Source: CAXBGS01 sp963975425 (lineage in GTDB: Bacteria > Planctomycetota > Planctomycetia > Pirellulales > Pirellulaceae). Taken from it: a stretch of DNA of 64,000 bases. Position numbers and translations under genes: made by a program. The notes under the pieces were generated by a model that saw only the letters and a list, made by a program, of their open reading frames with translations, ran no database searches and was not told where the DNA came from. Below are positions 54,533 through 62,713 of the stretch, piece after piece. Each line of letters begins with the position of its first letter. The stretch's first letter is position 1. The DNA is taken from assembly GCA_963975425.1 (NCBI GenBank), contig CAXBGS010000001.1, positions 558,001 through 622,000 on the forward strand, read 5' to 3'.

Positions 54533-55696
54533 GTGATTAAGAGCGCATCTCTGTGCATCGCACTTACAAGTCTTGCGCTGTTTCCAAACCTGGGATACTG
54601 CCAGTCAGCCCGGGAAACGATCAAGAAAACAACAGATCACATCGTCTTTGAAGGCGATCTGCTTGCGAATGAAGTGGATGCATTTGACATGACATGCGCC
54701 AGGCGTCTGCTGATGCGAGACGATCGCGACCATGACCATGTTCTTGGCATGGACGAATTGCAAAACGTGAAATTCTTGGCAAGCTTGGGCCAGCTGGACT
54801 TGAACCACAACGATCGACTGACATTGATGGAACTGGCTATTTACTTTGCGAACGCGCGCAATGCGTTGTCAATCGATTTCAGTTGCTGTAACAATGCCTA
54901 CCAATTGGTCGAGCCGCACGATCGGAACGCGGATCAGTCAATCAGCGAAACCGAATATCGATCCATCCCTTGCAGTCTGACGTTTCAAGAACTTGATTGG
55001 GATCAAGACGGACAAATCGATCCGTTCGAGTTTGCGAAATGGCTGGCAAGTGACATGGCCGAGCACGGCATCCATCCGAACGATCATGTCTTGGCGATCG
55101 AGTCGGTCGGTCGCTTTGATCAGAACGCCGACGATACCTTGTCATCCGACGAGCAGTCCTTGGGCGACTGGCCAACCGCTCAGCCGCGGCAAGTTTCCGA
55201 TGCTGACGACAACTTAAATTCATTTGAGATTGCCAAACTATTTACCGAATTCAAGCAACGGACCGGAGTGGACTCTTTGGCGCAGGAAGCCGCCCTGAAA
55301 GTGATCGATCGATTCGACAAGAATGACGACGGACGACTCGACGGCAAAGAATTCAAGAACGGTCGATACACCCCCGAAGTTTGGGAGTCATTCGATTTCA
55401 ATCGCGACGAACATCTCAGTTGGTACGAAATCGCCGAACGATACTTCATGAACCGACTTGATCGCGGGACGACGATTGCCGACATCAAAAAGGCCGAACA
55501 GCTGCTACAGCGTTACGACCGCAACGCGGACACGCTGGTCGACATGAACGAAGCCCTGGAATCTCGCGCGGACATCGGAATCATTACCATCGAAGAGATC
55601 ACTCGGTTTGACGGCGATGCGAACGGCTCGCTTTCCAAGCTTGAGCTTTCCGAATTCTTTTCAGACCAGCGACGCCAAAAGGAAGCGACGAAATAG
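54533..55696 (+). CDS. Secreted EF-hand repeat protein (paralogue 1)
   Basis: A 387-aa exported calcium-binding protein. The start is GTG at 54533, with GGGAG 9 bases upstream and a signal peptide (SASLCIALTSLALFPNLGYC). About ten EF-hand loops are visible in pairs, e.g. DRDHDHVLGMDE, DLNHNDRLTLME, DRNADQSISETE, DWDQDGQIDPFE, DQNADDTLSSDE, DKNDDGRLDGKE, DFNRDEHLSWYE, DRNADTLVDMNE and DGDANGSLSKLE. Some loops lack the central Gly or acids and may not bind. The next gene encodes a close architectural copy. Confidence 0.85.
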   Translation: MIKSASLCIALTSLALFPNLGYCQSARETIKKTTDHIVFEGDLLANEVDAFDMTCARRLLMRDDRDHDHVLGMDELQNVKFLASLGQLDLNHNDRLTLMELAIYFANARNALSIDFSCCNNAYQLVEPHDRNADQSISETEYRSIPCSLTFQELDWDQDGQIDPFEFAKWLASDMAEHGIHPNDHVLAIESVGRFDQNADDTLSSDEQSLGDWPTAQPRQVSDADDNLNSFEIAKLFTEFKQRTGVDSLAQEAALKVIDRFDKNDDGRLDGKEFKNGRYTPEVWESFDFNRDEHLSWYEIAERYFMNRLDRGTTIADIKKAEQLLQRYDRNADTLVDMNEALESRADIGIITIEEITRFDGDANGSLSKLELSEFFSDQRRQKEATK

Positions 55697-55912
55697 TTCG
55701 TTGTCTTGATGCAATCCCGACACGCGTTCAATGAACGCGCCACTGATCATGAAATGGGTCGATCCAGAACGCTTGGCGAAGCGGCACAGTGAAAACGGCC
55801 CGTGTTTTTCGGCCCGCGCAGCAAAACTCGCGCAATCGAACACGTTAGAATCGAGAGACGAGCGGCCGCCACATTGGCCATCGGGATACTCATTCGCAAT
55901 CGAGGGTGGATC

Positions 55913-57049
55913 ATGTTCAGAAAAATATTCTTCTGCGTGACGGTGACCGCCGTGTTTTCGGTGACTGCAGATGCCCAGACTTTGACCGACAAAAAGTCGG
56001 ACTTGTATTCCTTGGTCATTGCTCCGATCGACCTGACCGATGCCACCCGAGCGATGACGATTTATGACCCGAACGAAGATGGCTTTGTCGACAAGGACGA
56101 GCAGAAACGGATTCGGTGGCAAGACGAAATCGAACGATACGATCTGAATCGCGATGGAAAACTGACACACATGGAGGTGACCGTTCGGTTTGCAAACATT
56201 CGCAGTGAGGCCGGCGTCGAGCAACAACATGTCGATAACGCCAACGTTTTTATGAGGCGTCATGACAAAAACAAAAACGGTCAACTTGACCCCGATGAAA
56301 TCGCTGGCGGGTGGCCGTCCGATCCGGATGAATTTGATAAAAACCGTGACGGTGTCATCACGCTTGGTGAAGTGGCTAATCGATTTTCATTCATGGCCGG
56401 ACTTCGACGCGAGATGGGAATCGAGCAAGTCGACCAGGTCACGGCCATTCGCACCGTCCGAAAGTTTGACAAAAACAAAGACCAAAACCTTGACGCTGAA
56501 GAGCAGGCCGGTGCATTTCTACCGTTGGCTGCCAAAGATTTTGACGAGGACGACAACGGAAAACTTAGCATCATGGAAATTGCGACCATGTTGGCAAAAC
56601 ATCGGCGAGAATCCGGTATGAGCCAGACCGATTTGATGCAGGTGCGGTCGATTTTTGAAAGATTTGATGTCAACTCCGACGGCAGAATCGACGAAAGTGA
56701 GTTCGCGGCGGCATCGAAACGTTACGGCCCCAATTCATCCACGAATCCCTTGACTCAGCTTGACAAAAACGGTGACGGCCAGCTGACACAGATGGAAGTC
56801 CAGCAGACGATGATCGACCAGCGCAAATCGCTTGGGTTCAACGACGCTCAACTTGCCGAAGCGAAAAAATTACTCACGCGCCACGACAAAAACCGGAGCA
56901 CCTTTATCGAGGAAGACGAGTTCTATGAATCGCCCGTCAGCGGACAACTCGAAAAATCTATCATCGAACTTGCCGATATCGATAACGACAGGCGAGTCTC
57001 GCTCGTCGAGCTTGCCAGATACCTGGCGAAGCAACCATCAAAGGACTAA
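55913..57049 (+). CDS. Secreted EF-hand repeat protein (paralogue 2)
   Basis: A 378-aa exported protein: signal FRKIFFCVTVTAVFSVTADAQ, then ten EF-hand loops in five pairs (DPNEDGFVDKDE, DLNRDGKLTHME, DKNKNGQLDPDE, DKNRDGVITLGE, DKNKDQNLDAEE, DEDDNGKLSIME, DVNSDGRIDESE, DKNGDGQLTQME, DKNRSTFIEEDE, DIDNDRRVSLVE). Loops here are closer to consensus than in the upstream paralogue. GAGGGTGG lies just before the ATG at 55913. Calcium-dependent folding or adhesion at the cell surface is inferred. Confidence 0.87.
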   Translation: MFRKIFFCVTVTAVFSVTADAQTLTDKKSDLYSLVIAPIDLTDATRAMTIYDPNEDGFVDKDEQKRIRWQDEIERYDLNRDGKLTHMEVTVRFANIRSEAGVEQQHVDNANVFMRRHDKNKNGQLDPDEIAGGWPSDPDEFDKNRDGVITLGEVANRFSFMAGLRREMGIEQVDQVTAIRTVRKFDKNKDQNLDAEEQAGAFLPLAAKDFDEDDNGKLSIMEIATMLAKHRRESGMSQTDLMQVRSIFERFDVNSDGRIDESEFAAASKRYGPNSSTNPLTQLDKNGDGQLTQMEVQQTMIDQRKSLGFNDAQLAEAKKLLTRHDKNRSTFIEEDEFYESPVSGQLEKSIIELADIDNDRRVSLVELARYLAKQPSKD

Positions 57050-57575
57050 CTCCAGCGGCGCGTCGGCCAGTCAGGAATTGTCGTCGACACCCTGCCCGAA
57101 CGAGACACGCTCTTCATCATCGCAATGATGACCACGCGCATCGCTGATGATCGCGGGAACAAGCGGTCAACGGAAAATTGATAATTGGTCAACTCATGAA
57201 CTGACAACACGCGAACAATCAATTCATGATTTGGCAATTCATCATTTGGCAATTCATGATTTGGTATTTCACGCACCAGCGAAGACACAAAAACAATCTG
57301 AAGCAGCGATCCTATCCACGCGATTTCCCAACACACAAGCTTTGCATCCGCAGACCCTCTTGTTCTGCAACTGCCTCCTGCGCCTTCGCGACGACCGGCC
57401 GATGTAATGCAGGTGACGGCCACTGAATCATGGTTCGATCATCGACCGCAATCTGGGGCTGGTCGTCGGCAGCTCCATCGTTGATTGTTTTATGGGATCG
57501 ACGATGCATAGATTGCTCGGGGAGTCGCTAAGATGGTTTACCGGTTGCAATTGTAAAAAACGGAGTTGTGAGAGC
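57050..57575. other. Intergenic region
   Basis: About 525 bases with no supported gene. A plus frame at 57147-57407 contains the 15-base tandem repeat but no domain. The ExbB-like gene is set to start at 57576; a longer frame from 57492 is possible. Confidence 0.5.
57221..57265 (+). repeat. Three 15-bp tandem repeats
   Basis: AATTCATGATTTGGC (57221-57235), AATTCATCATTTGGC (57236-57250) and AATTCATGATTTGGT (57251-57265) follow one another without spacing. They are AT-rich and lie upstream of the ExbB-like cluster. Confidence 0.75.
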
Positions 57576-58220
57576 ATGCTGGTTCATTTCGTCGCCGACT
57601 GGTTTACGCCGCTGATTTTTGTCCTGGGTGCGGTTCACCTGGCCACATTCTTTGCGCTTCGCTATTGGGCTGGACGCGATGTCCGCGGGCTGGCACAGAC
57701 GCTTGAACGATTCACGGACAACCTTCATGGCCGCAGCCGAATGGACTGGCGAGGGCATTTGACCGATCAAATCGATGCGTTCATCGAAGACATTCGCGAA
57801 GCGACGAATGATCCGACCGGTAGACAGAAGCTTCGAGAGCGCATTTCGATCTTAGATGAACAACGTTCCTACCTGGAATCGTATCGTTTCGAAAACATTT
57901 GGAACGTCGCGCGTTCTGGGATCGAGGTTTACCCGCTCCTGGGCGTCTTGGGAACGATTCTGGCGCTTTGGCTGGCGATGGGAGAGACATCCCCTGACGA
58001 TTCCTCGGCGGTCGCCACAATTGTGGAAAGGTTTGGACTGGCGATCGACAGCACGTTCGCTGGACTGGCGGTCGCCATCTCACTGATGGTGGTGCATAGC
58101 TTCTACGAAACCCTTTTCACCAGGTTGTCCGAGAACCGATTGGCGGTCAGGAATCTAGTCGTTCGCGTACGACAAGACCTGCTGCTTAGTCGTCACGCAT
58201 CGGAGGAGGATTCGGCGTGA
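57576..58220 (+). CDS. MotA/TolQ/ExbB-type proton channel family protein
   Basis: A 214-aa inner-membrane protein. TM1 is near 10-30; a cytoplasmic helical stretch follows to about 105; the TM2-TM3 core has YPLLGVLGTILALWLAM (119-135) and GLAIDSTFAGLAVAISLMVVHSF (154-176). Thr127 and Ser159-Thr160 stand where TolQ/ExbB have the pore-lining Thr residues. Such proteins form a pentameric channel that uses the proton gradient to power work at the envelope. The start ATG at 57576 has GGAG 10 bases upstream. The next gene overlaps its stop (GTGA), giving an operon with two ExbD-like partners. Confidence 0.87.
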   Translation: MLVHFVADWFTPLIFVLGAVHLATFFALRYWAGRDVRGLAQTLERFTDNLHGRSRMDWRGHLTDQIDAFIEDIREATNDPTGRQKLRERISILDEQRSYLESYRFENIWNVARSGIEVYPLLGVLGTILALWLAMGETSPDDSSAVATIVERFGLAIDSTFAGLAVAISLMVVHSFYETLFTRLSENRLAVRNLVVRVRQDLLLSRHASEEDSA

Positions 58221-59053
58221 ATTTAAAGAATCCGATACGTGCCTCTCGAATCGTACGGTTCCAGCTCACATCGCTGATGGATCTGCTGCTAATCATCGTC
58301 TTTGCCCAATACATGGAATTTCATGTAACACAAGAAAATGCGCGGCGCGAATCACAAACCCAAATCGAGATTGCAAAGCAGACCTGGCAGAAAGACTTGC
58401 TCAAGACGACAAACCAACTGCAAACGATCCGCGATCAGTTTTCGCGTCAGAGAAAAGAATTGCAGGATGAACGCGACGCCTCACTCTCTCGCGCCGCCGA
58501 AGCAAACCTGCGATCAGAATTAGCAGAAAAGCTCGTAAAACGATTTGCAACTCTTGATCCAAAGATTATCGACACCGAACGTTCGCCGGCCGAGGTACAA
58601 GAGACGGTAGCCAATGCCAAGGCCTTATCAAAACGAATCGAGGACATGGACTCATCGGAGGTACTGAGGTTTCTGGTCAGCTACGATGAGTTGCTGAAGC
58701 GAGCAGATATTTGGACGATTCATGTTTCCGATCGAGGGGACGTGGAATTCGTCGCCAATGACAGCCCGGCAGGCAGCCATGACTTTCGCCTGGAAGGGCG
58801 CACCCAACAGGCACGCTCGAAAAGCTTCATCGATCGGATGCGAGCTGAGTACTTACAGATGCAAGAACCACAAGGCACCGTCATCCTTTTGGTTTCCTAC
58901 AGCCCCCGCGCGATCGCGGGCAACTACCAAAGCGTCCTCGACGGATTACCAGAACTGCTAGATACACTGGCGGCCGATTTCGGTGGGCGGACCCGGTTCG
59001 AATTCTCGGTGGTCGGGGCGATGGTCGACCCCAAACACGATCTGCCACGGTAG
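58217..59053 (+). CDS. ExbD/TolR-like protein with coiled coil
   Basis: A 278-aa protein, start GTG overlapping the ExbB-like stop. The single TM (about 17-36, FQLTSLMDLLLIIVFAQYMEF) has Asp22 where ExbD, TolR and MotB have their essential proton-carrying Asp. Residues 38-105 are highly charged and likely coiled coil. The C-terminal part (about 155-278) is alpha/beta: GTVILLVSYSPRAIAGNYQSVLDGLPELLDTLA resembles the ExbD periplasmic fold. It is much longer than ExbD (about 140 aa). With the channel subunit it would form the stator or force unit. Confidence 0.75.
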   Translation: MNLKNPIRASRIVRFQLTSLMDLLLIIVFAQYMEFHVTQENARRESQTQIEIAKQTWQKDLLKTTNQLQTIRDQFSRQRKELQDERDASLSRAAEANLRSELAEKLVKRFATLDPKIIDTERSPAEVQETVANAKALSKRIEDMDSSEVLRFLVSYDELLKRADIWTIHVSDRGDVEFVANDSPAGSHDFRLEGRTQQARSKSFIDRMRAEYLQMQEPQGTVILLVSYSPRAIAGNYQSVLDGLPELLDTLAADFGGRTRFEFSVVGAMVDPKHDLPR

Positions 59054-59093
59054 TCGATTCATTCCAATCGCCACAGAAAGAAAGCACATAGCG

Positions 59094-59621
59094 ATGGCAA
59101 AGAGAATTCGAAAAACCGTGCGCAACGGTTTACTGATTGGCGGATCGGTGATCACGCTGGCAATCATAGGTATTCTCTCAACGTTTCGTCTCGACGTGCC
59201 CAGCCTCAAGGAACCCGGCGACGCGACCGAGCAGGAGGTCGAAACAACGCCCACGGAGCGACTGACATCGGATGCAGCGCCGATATCCGATTCGCCCGAC
59301 GCGATTGATCGTGCTTCACCGGAAATACTCGACGTCTTAATCGATGGAGACGACTACTTCGTGTCCGACGGAGTCGGTGCAGTCTCTGCGCGTCAGCGGA
59401 TGACGGCGTCACGGATATCGATGACGGCTCGTGAACTACCTGGCGATGCACAGGGCGTCAAAGTGCTCGTTCGGCGAACCTTTGACGCGACCGCGCAAGC
59501 CGAACAGGTGCTGCTCGACGCGCTTACCCAAGGTGGCCTGATCAAAGACCAAATCGACGTTCGACAACAGTTGGTCGATTCATCCGACACGCAAGTCCGT
59601 GATGATAAACAACGCGAATGA
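59094..59621 (+). CDS. Second ExbD-like membrane protein
   Basis: A 175-aa protein: a short basic start, one TM (about 9-30, NGLLIGGSVITLAIIGILSTF) without an acidic residue, a disordered linker, and a domain at about 75-155 (LDVLIDGDDYFVSDGVGAVSARQRM, then GVKVLVRRTFDATAQAEQVLLDALTQGGLIKDQIDV) that resembles the ExbD/TolR periplasmic fold. The spacing to the previous gene is 40 bases. It likely pairs with the Asp-bearing partner, but the family match is weak by eye. Confidence 0.65.
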   Translation: MAKRIRKTVRNGLLIGGSVITLAIIGILSTFRLDVPSLKEPGDATEQEVETTPTERLTSDAAPISDSPDAIDRASPEILDVLIDGDDYFVSDGVGAVSARQRMTASRISMTARELPGDAQGVKVLVRRTFDATAQAEQVLLDALTQGGLIKDQIDVRQQLVDSSDTQVRDDKQRE

Positions 59622-60067
59622 TGTGCGCGGTACTCGTTGCAATCGCCAAGTCAGAGACGTCGATCAGAAAACGGAACCGTTGAACCGGATCGCAGCCCGA
59701 TACACTCCATGCGCCGATTGAGAGGCAGGGTGCTGCACAAAAGTTCTGTAAGCCAGAAAATCGGTAAGCCAGAAACAATGCCTCACCCTACCAACATCAG
59801 TCGATGAAACCGTAGCGGTATCCGGAATCGCTCGCCCGAAACGTTGGCGAGGCACCGAAAATTCGATTGATATAGCAGGCCAGTGCAGTTTTGAGGCAGC
59901 CGAACGTTAGAAACTCGACGAGGTCACGTCTCGCTCAGCAGGAACAGCTCGCGCAAGATCAAGAGAACGGATTTTTTGACTTTTTGCGAGCCCTCTTTCG
60001 GTCCGAACGGTGCCAAACATTAACAGTCATATTTTAGCCATTCCCGTCTTTAAGGATCAGCCAAACG
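59622..60067. other. Intergenic region with a short direct repeat
   Basis: No gene is supported. GTAAGCCAGAAA occurs twice, at 59748-59759 and 59764-59775. The stretch before 60068 is AT-rich and probably holds the CPBP gene promoter. Confidence 0.5.
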
Positions 60068-60835
60068 ATGAACTCTGCGATTCAGCGAAATAAAGCGTCG
60101 CTGGGAGCAACCGCGCTACCACTATTGGTTTTATTGTGTCTTACGTTGGCGGCACAACTTGGAAGTTTGGCCTACACCGTGGATGGCAGTTTCTTGAGCG
60201 CTCTAGGACCAAGTGTACTGGTATTGTGCGCCGTCACGATTCCACTGGCGACATTGGGGCTGGTCCTTGGGCAAAACGTTGGCTTCGGGGCTCCACTGTT
60301 GACCGATCTGCTCGATCGGAAGCGAGGGTCCGGAAAACAATTGCTTCTCGATGCCAAACTGGCAATTGTTCTGGGACTAAGTCTTGGGGCGCTGCTTGTT
60401 TTGATACGGTTGGTGCATCGACCATTTCTTCCCCCAGAAATGCCAGAACTCGGACACCGCGGCGCATTGGGAGGATTCTTGGTTTCGGTCGGTGCCGCCG
60501 TTGGCGAGGAGGTTTGGCTGCGTCTGGGCGTGTTGACAATTGTTGCACGGGTATTGATGTATCTGTATCGACGAACCGATGTCGACGCGATCGTCGGATG
60601 GTCCGCCGTCGTTTTCTCTGCCATCGCATTTGCAGTGATACACCTGCCTCAACTTGCTTACTACGAAGCGGCCACACCTGTTGGTATCGCTGCCACGGTC
60701 GCAGGAAACACTCTCGTCGGATTGCTATACGGCTGGCTTTATTGGCGCCGGAGTCTTATCGCAGCGATGGTTGGTCACTTTGCCGTCGACATCGTACTGC
60801 ACGTTCTGCCAGCATTCGGTTCGTTCGCGGTCTGA
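60068..60835 (+). CDS. CPBP family intramembrane metalloprotease
   Basis: A 255-aa membrane protein with about seven or eight spans. The Abi/CAAX protease motifs are clear: Glu147-Glu148 and Arg152 in GEEVWLRLG, His192 in FAVIHLP, and His237/Asp241 in GHFAVDIVLH. In eukaryotes the family processes prenylated proteins; in bacteria members serve in peptide maturation, immunity or membrane-anchored signalling. It is a separate unit downstream of the ExbB-like cluster. Confidence 0.9.
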   Translation: MNSAIQRNKASLGATALPLLVLLCLTLAAQLGSLAYTVDGSFLSALGPSVLVLCAVTIPLATLGLVLGQNVGFGAPLLTDLLDRKRGSGKQLLLDAKLAIVLGLSLGALLVLIRLVHRPFLPPEMPELGHRGALGGFLVSVGAAVGEEVWLRLGVLTIVARVLMYLYRRTDVDAIVGWSAVVFSAIAFAVIHLPQLAYYEAATPVGIAATVAGNTLVGLLYGWLYWRRSLIAAMVGHFAVDIVLHVLPAFGSFAV

Positions 60836-61444
60836 CCTGTTCACGAGTGCGCCGTCGTTGCAAAGGCACGTTTCATTCAAGGTGAACCGGCGGTGCGATG
60901 CGGCACGATCGGCATGCAATGGACACGGCATTGCCAGTGGCGCAATGATCCGAAATCCATCAGCAGAGCATGTTGGCGAATGCGCACATCGATCAGACAG
61001 CGACCGAGATCAAATGTTCAGATTCAACCGCATTCAAAGGCACAAACCTGGTCGTTGGTGTCCGGATTCAGCCCGATGAGCTGCCGAGCGGTTCCGCCTA
61101 AAGGCGGTACACCAACGATTCGTTACGGCGGTGCCCTCAACCCTCGTGCCGTGGCGCCTTTTCGTCTTTCAAAGAAAACACAAACGATGCCAATGCATCC
61201 GAAAATTGAATTACCGCCAAATGGCATATAATACGCCCGGAGAACCATAAGAAAGGGAAAGCAGATTTGCGACATCGATTGAAATCTAACTCACGATTTG
61301 CTGCTATCCTTTGACAGTCGAATTTGCCGGTTTCGCGGGTGAGTTGGTCCGTGGGAATAAGCCGTGGGCTGAAAGGCTCGTTGAAATTTTTCTGATGGCG
61401 AGATCCGGTGACATCGTTTTCCACCCGCCGCGCAAGAGAATCAC
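60836..61444. other. Intergenic region with a palindromic repeat
   Basis: About 600 bases without a supported gene. It contains the inverted repeat listed at 61052-61118. Frames across it, such as 60893-61231, show no domain and translate the repeat as AVPPKGGTPTI. Confidence 0.5.
61052..61118. repeat. Interspersed-type inverted repeat
   Basis: TCGTTGGTGT (61052-61061) is the exact reverse complement of ACACCAACGA (61109-61118). Just inside the right arm is a second stem, CCGCCT / AGGCGG (61094-61107). The nested-stem layout resembles dispersed palindromic repeats of planctomycete genomes and differs from the GTAG family at 11355 and 12762. Confidence 0.65.
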
Positions 61445-62071
61445 ATGTCTATCTCAATGACTAAATATTTCGTCGTGTTTGCTGCATCCTTACTTGTCTT
61501 TCTTCCTCGGCCGTCGCTAGGGCAATCGAGTGCCGGTGGCAACGGCGAATCGAATGCCGACGTCTCGCTGCTGATCGACGCGCCACCGCCGGTGCCCGAG
61601 CATTTACTTGCACTGTTTGATCGAATGGAAGCAGCCAATCGTCGTTCGCAAGCTGTCTTTAGAAAATTGTCAGTCGGGCAGATGAACTTCAAGCCATCCA
61701 ACGGCACTCACACGCCTAGATGGAATGCGGAACACATGGCCGGTCGCCAGTTGCTGTTCTTTTCACAAATTTACAACGCACTCGATTCTCGTATTCCAGT
61801 GACCGATTGGAATCCAGAGCAAATGCCGGTTGACTACGAAGCGCGCAATCCCAACTGGAGCGGCAAAGATGAAGCGCGCGCGATGCAGCGAGTCGATGAT
61901 TTCTGTCGTCGCTACGCCTACTTGCTAAAGGACATTCAACTGGACGAAAAACCACCCGCTTCATCCTGGCCCACGCTCAAGGCGCTCTTGTTAAAAATGG
62001 CGCAGCACTATGACGAGCACACCGAGAACGTCAAGAAGAAATTTGAACTTCCGGATTGGCCAACACAATAA
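61445..62071 (+). CDS. Exported DinB-like protein
   Basis: A 208-aa protein with a signal peptide (YFVVFAASLLVFLPRPSLG) and a four-helix DinB/YfiT-like domain. Likely metal ligands are His in RWNAEHMAGRQ and His in MAQHYDEHTENVKKKFELPDWP. DinB-fold proteins are often thiol-dependent transferases or hydrolases with a divalent metal; an exported one is less usual. No operon partner. Confidence 0.8.
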   Translation: MSISMTKYFVVFAASLLVFLPRPSLGQSSAGGNGESNADVSLLIDAPPPVPEHLLALFDRMEAANRRSQAVFRKLSVGQMNFKPSNGTHTPRWNAEHMAGRQLLFFSQIYNALDSRIPVTDWNPEQMPVDYEARNPNWSGKDEARAMQRVDDFCRRYAYLLKDIQLDEKPPASSWPTLKALLLKMAQHYDEHTENVKKKFELPDWPTQ

Positions 62072-62267
62072 CAATCGCCCGCCAGCAGCAGCAGCAGCAG
62101 CAGCAGCCAAGGATCAACGCAGGGAGAACCTGCTTCTTCGAACGAATCGCCATTGGTTGATTGGTGGCGACACCAATGAATTCGGGCAACTGACAGCCCG
62201 CGTCGAGACCGGCGTTCAGGCAATGGTTCCGCTTGACAAGCTTGATTTAGCGGATGACAATCGACGC
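62072..62267. other. Intergenic region upstream of the riboswitch
   Basis: No gene is supported between the DinB-like stop and the riboswitch. It holds the CAG tract at 62083-62106 and presumably the promoter of the riboswitch transcript. A plus frame at 62010-62366 overlaps the riboswitch and is rejected. Confidence 0.5.
62083..62106 (+). repeat. (CAG)8 trinucleotide tract
   Basis: Eight uninterrupted CAG units begin 12 bases after the stop of the DinB-like gene. They lie outside any supported gene, about 160 bases upstream of the riboswitch. Confidence 0.85.
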
Positions 62268-62477
62268 GTTCGAGGTGACGAACGTGGCGGCTGCCACGTT
62301 CGTGAACAGGGAACTCCGGTGAAATTCCGGGACGGTCCGGCCGCTGTGTTCCACTTGCGATTCTAGTCGATCGCATCCGTCGCTCATTTCTTTGAAAGTG
62401 CCATTGTTCGTGGTTTCGCGAATGAGAAGGCAGCGAGCGAAACGGAAGGGTGGTGAGTCAGAAGACCTACCTTGAGC
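62268..62477 (+). ncRNA. Cobalamin (B12) riboswitch
   Basis: A 210-base aptamer whose parts can be read directly. P1 pairs 62268-62276 (GTTCGAGGT) with 62469-62477 (ACCTTGAGC). A perfect 11-bp stem follows (ACGAACGTGGC 62278-62288 with GCCACGTTCGT 62293-62303). The conserved core starts with AGGGAA (62308-62313) and continues CCGGTGAAATTCCGGGACGG, then CCGGCCGCTGTG to 62347. Near the 3' end, AGTCAGAAGACCTACC (62456-62471) matches the B12 box at all but two positions. It precedes the PEP-CTERM gene by about 240 bases. Cobalamin binding normally lowers expression of the downstream gene; no clear intrinsic terminator is seen, so control may act on translation. Confidence 0.93.
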
Positions 62478-62713
62478 AAGACGGCTTAGTGCCTTCCTGG
62501 ATTGGGGCGGTCGTTGCGACGTGTTGCCTATTGCTTTGATGGATTCATTGCTGCGGTTCGCGTCGGATTCTTAACGTCACTGTTGCGTTTCGTCCGCCCG
62601 GTCACCGAGTCATTACCGCTATTTCGTGACGGAACAATCATTCGATTGTTGCTAACGGATGAAGGTACGTCGCGATGGTGGCTGCGTCCGCGGCACGGTA
62701 ACGCAAGGAGCGA

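Noticed and set aside
57147..57407. 86-codon frame with an IHDLA repeat
   Set aside because: The repeat comes from the 15-base DNA tandem; nothing else supports a protein.
57576..60835. Zorya-like defence system (MotA/MotB-type genes)
   Set aside because: There is no OmpA-type peptidoglycan-binding domain on the partner and no helicase or nuclease gene in the cluster.
62010..62366. 118-codon plus frame and a minus frame over the CAG tract
   Set aside because: They translate the CAG tract as Ala or Leu runs and cover the riboswitch core.
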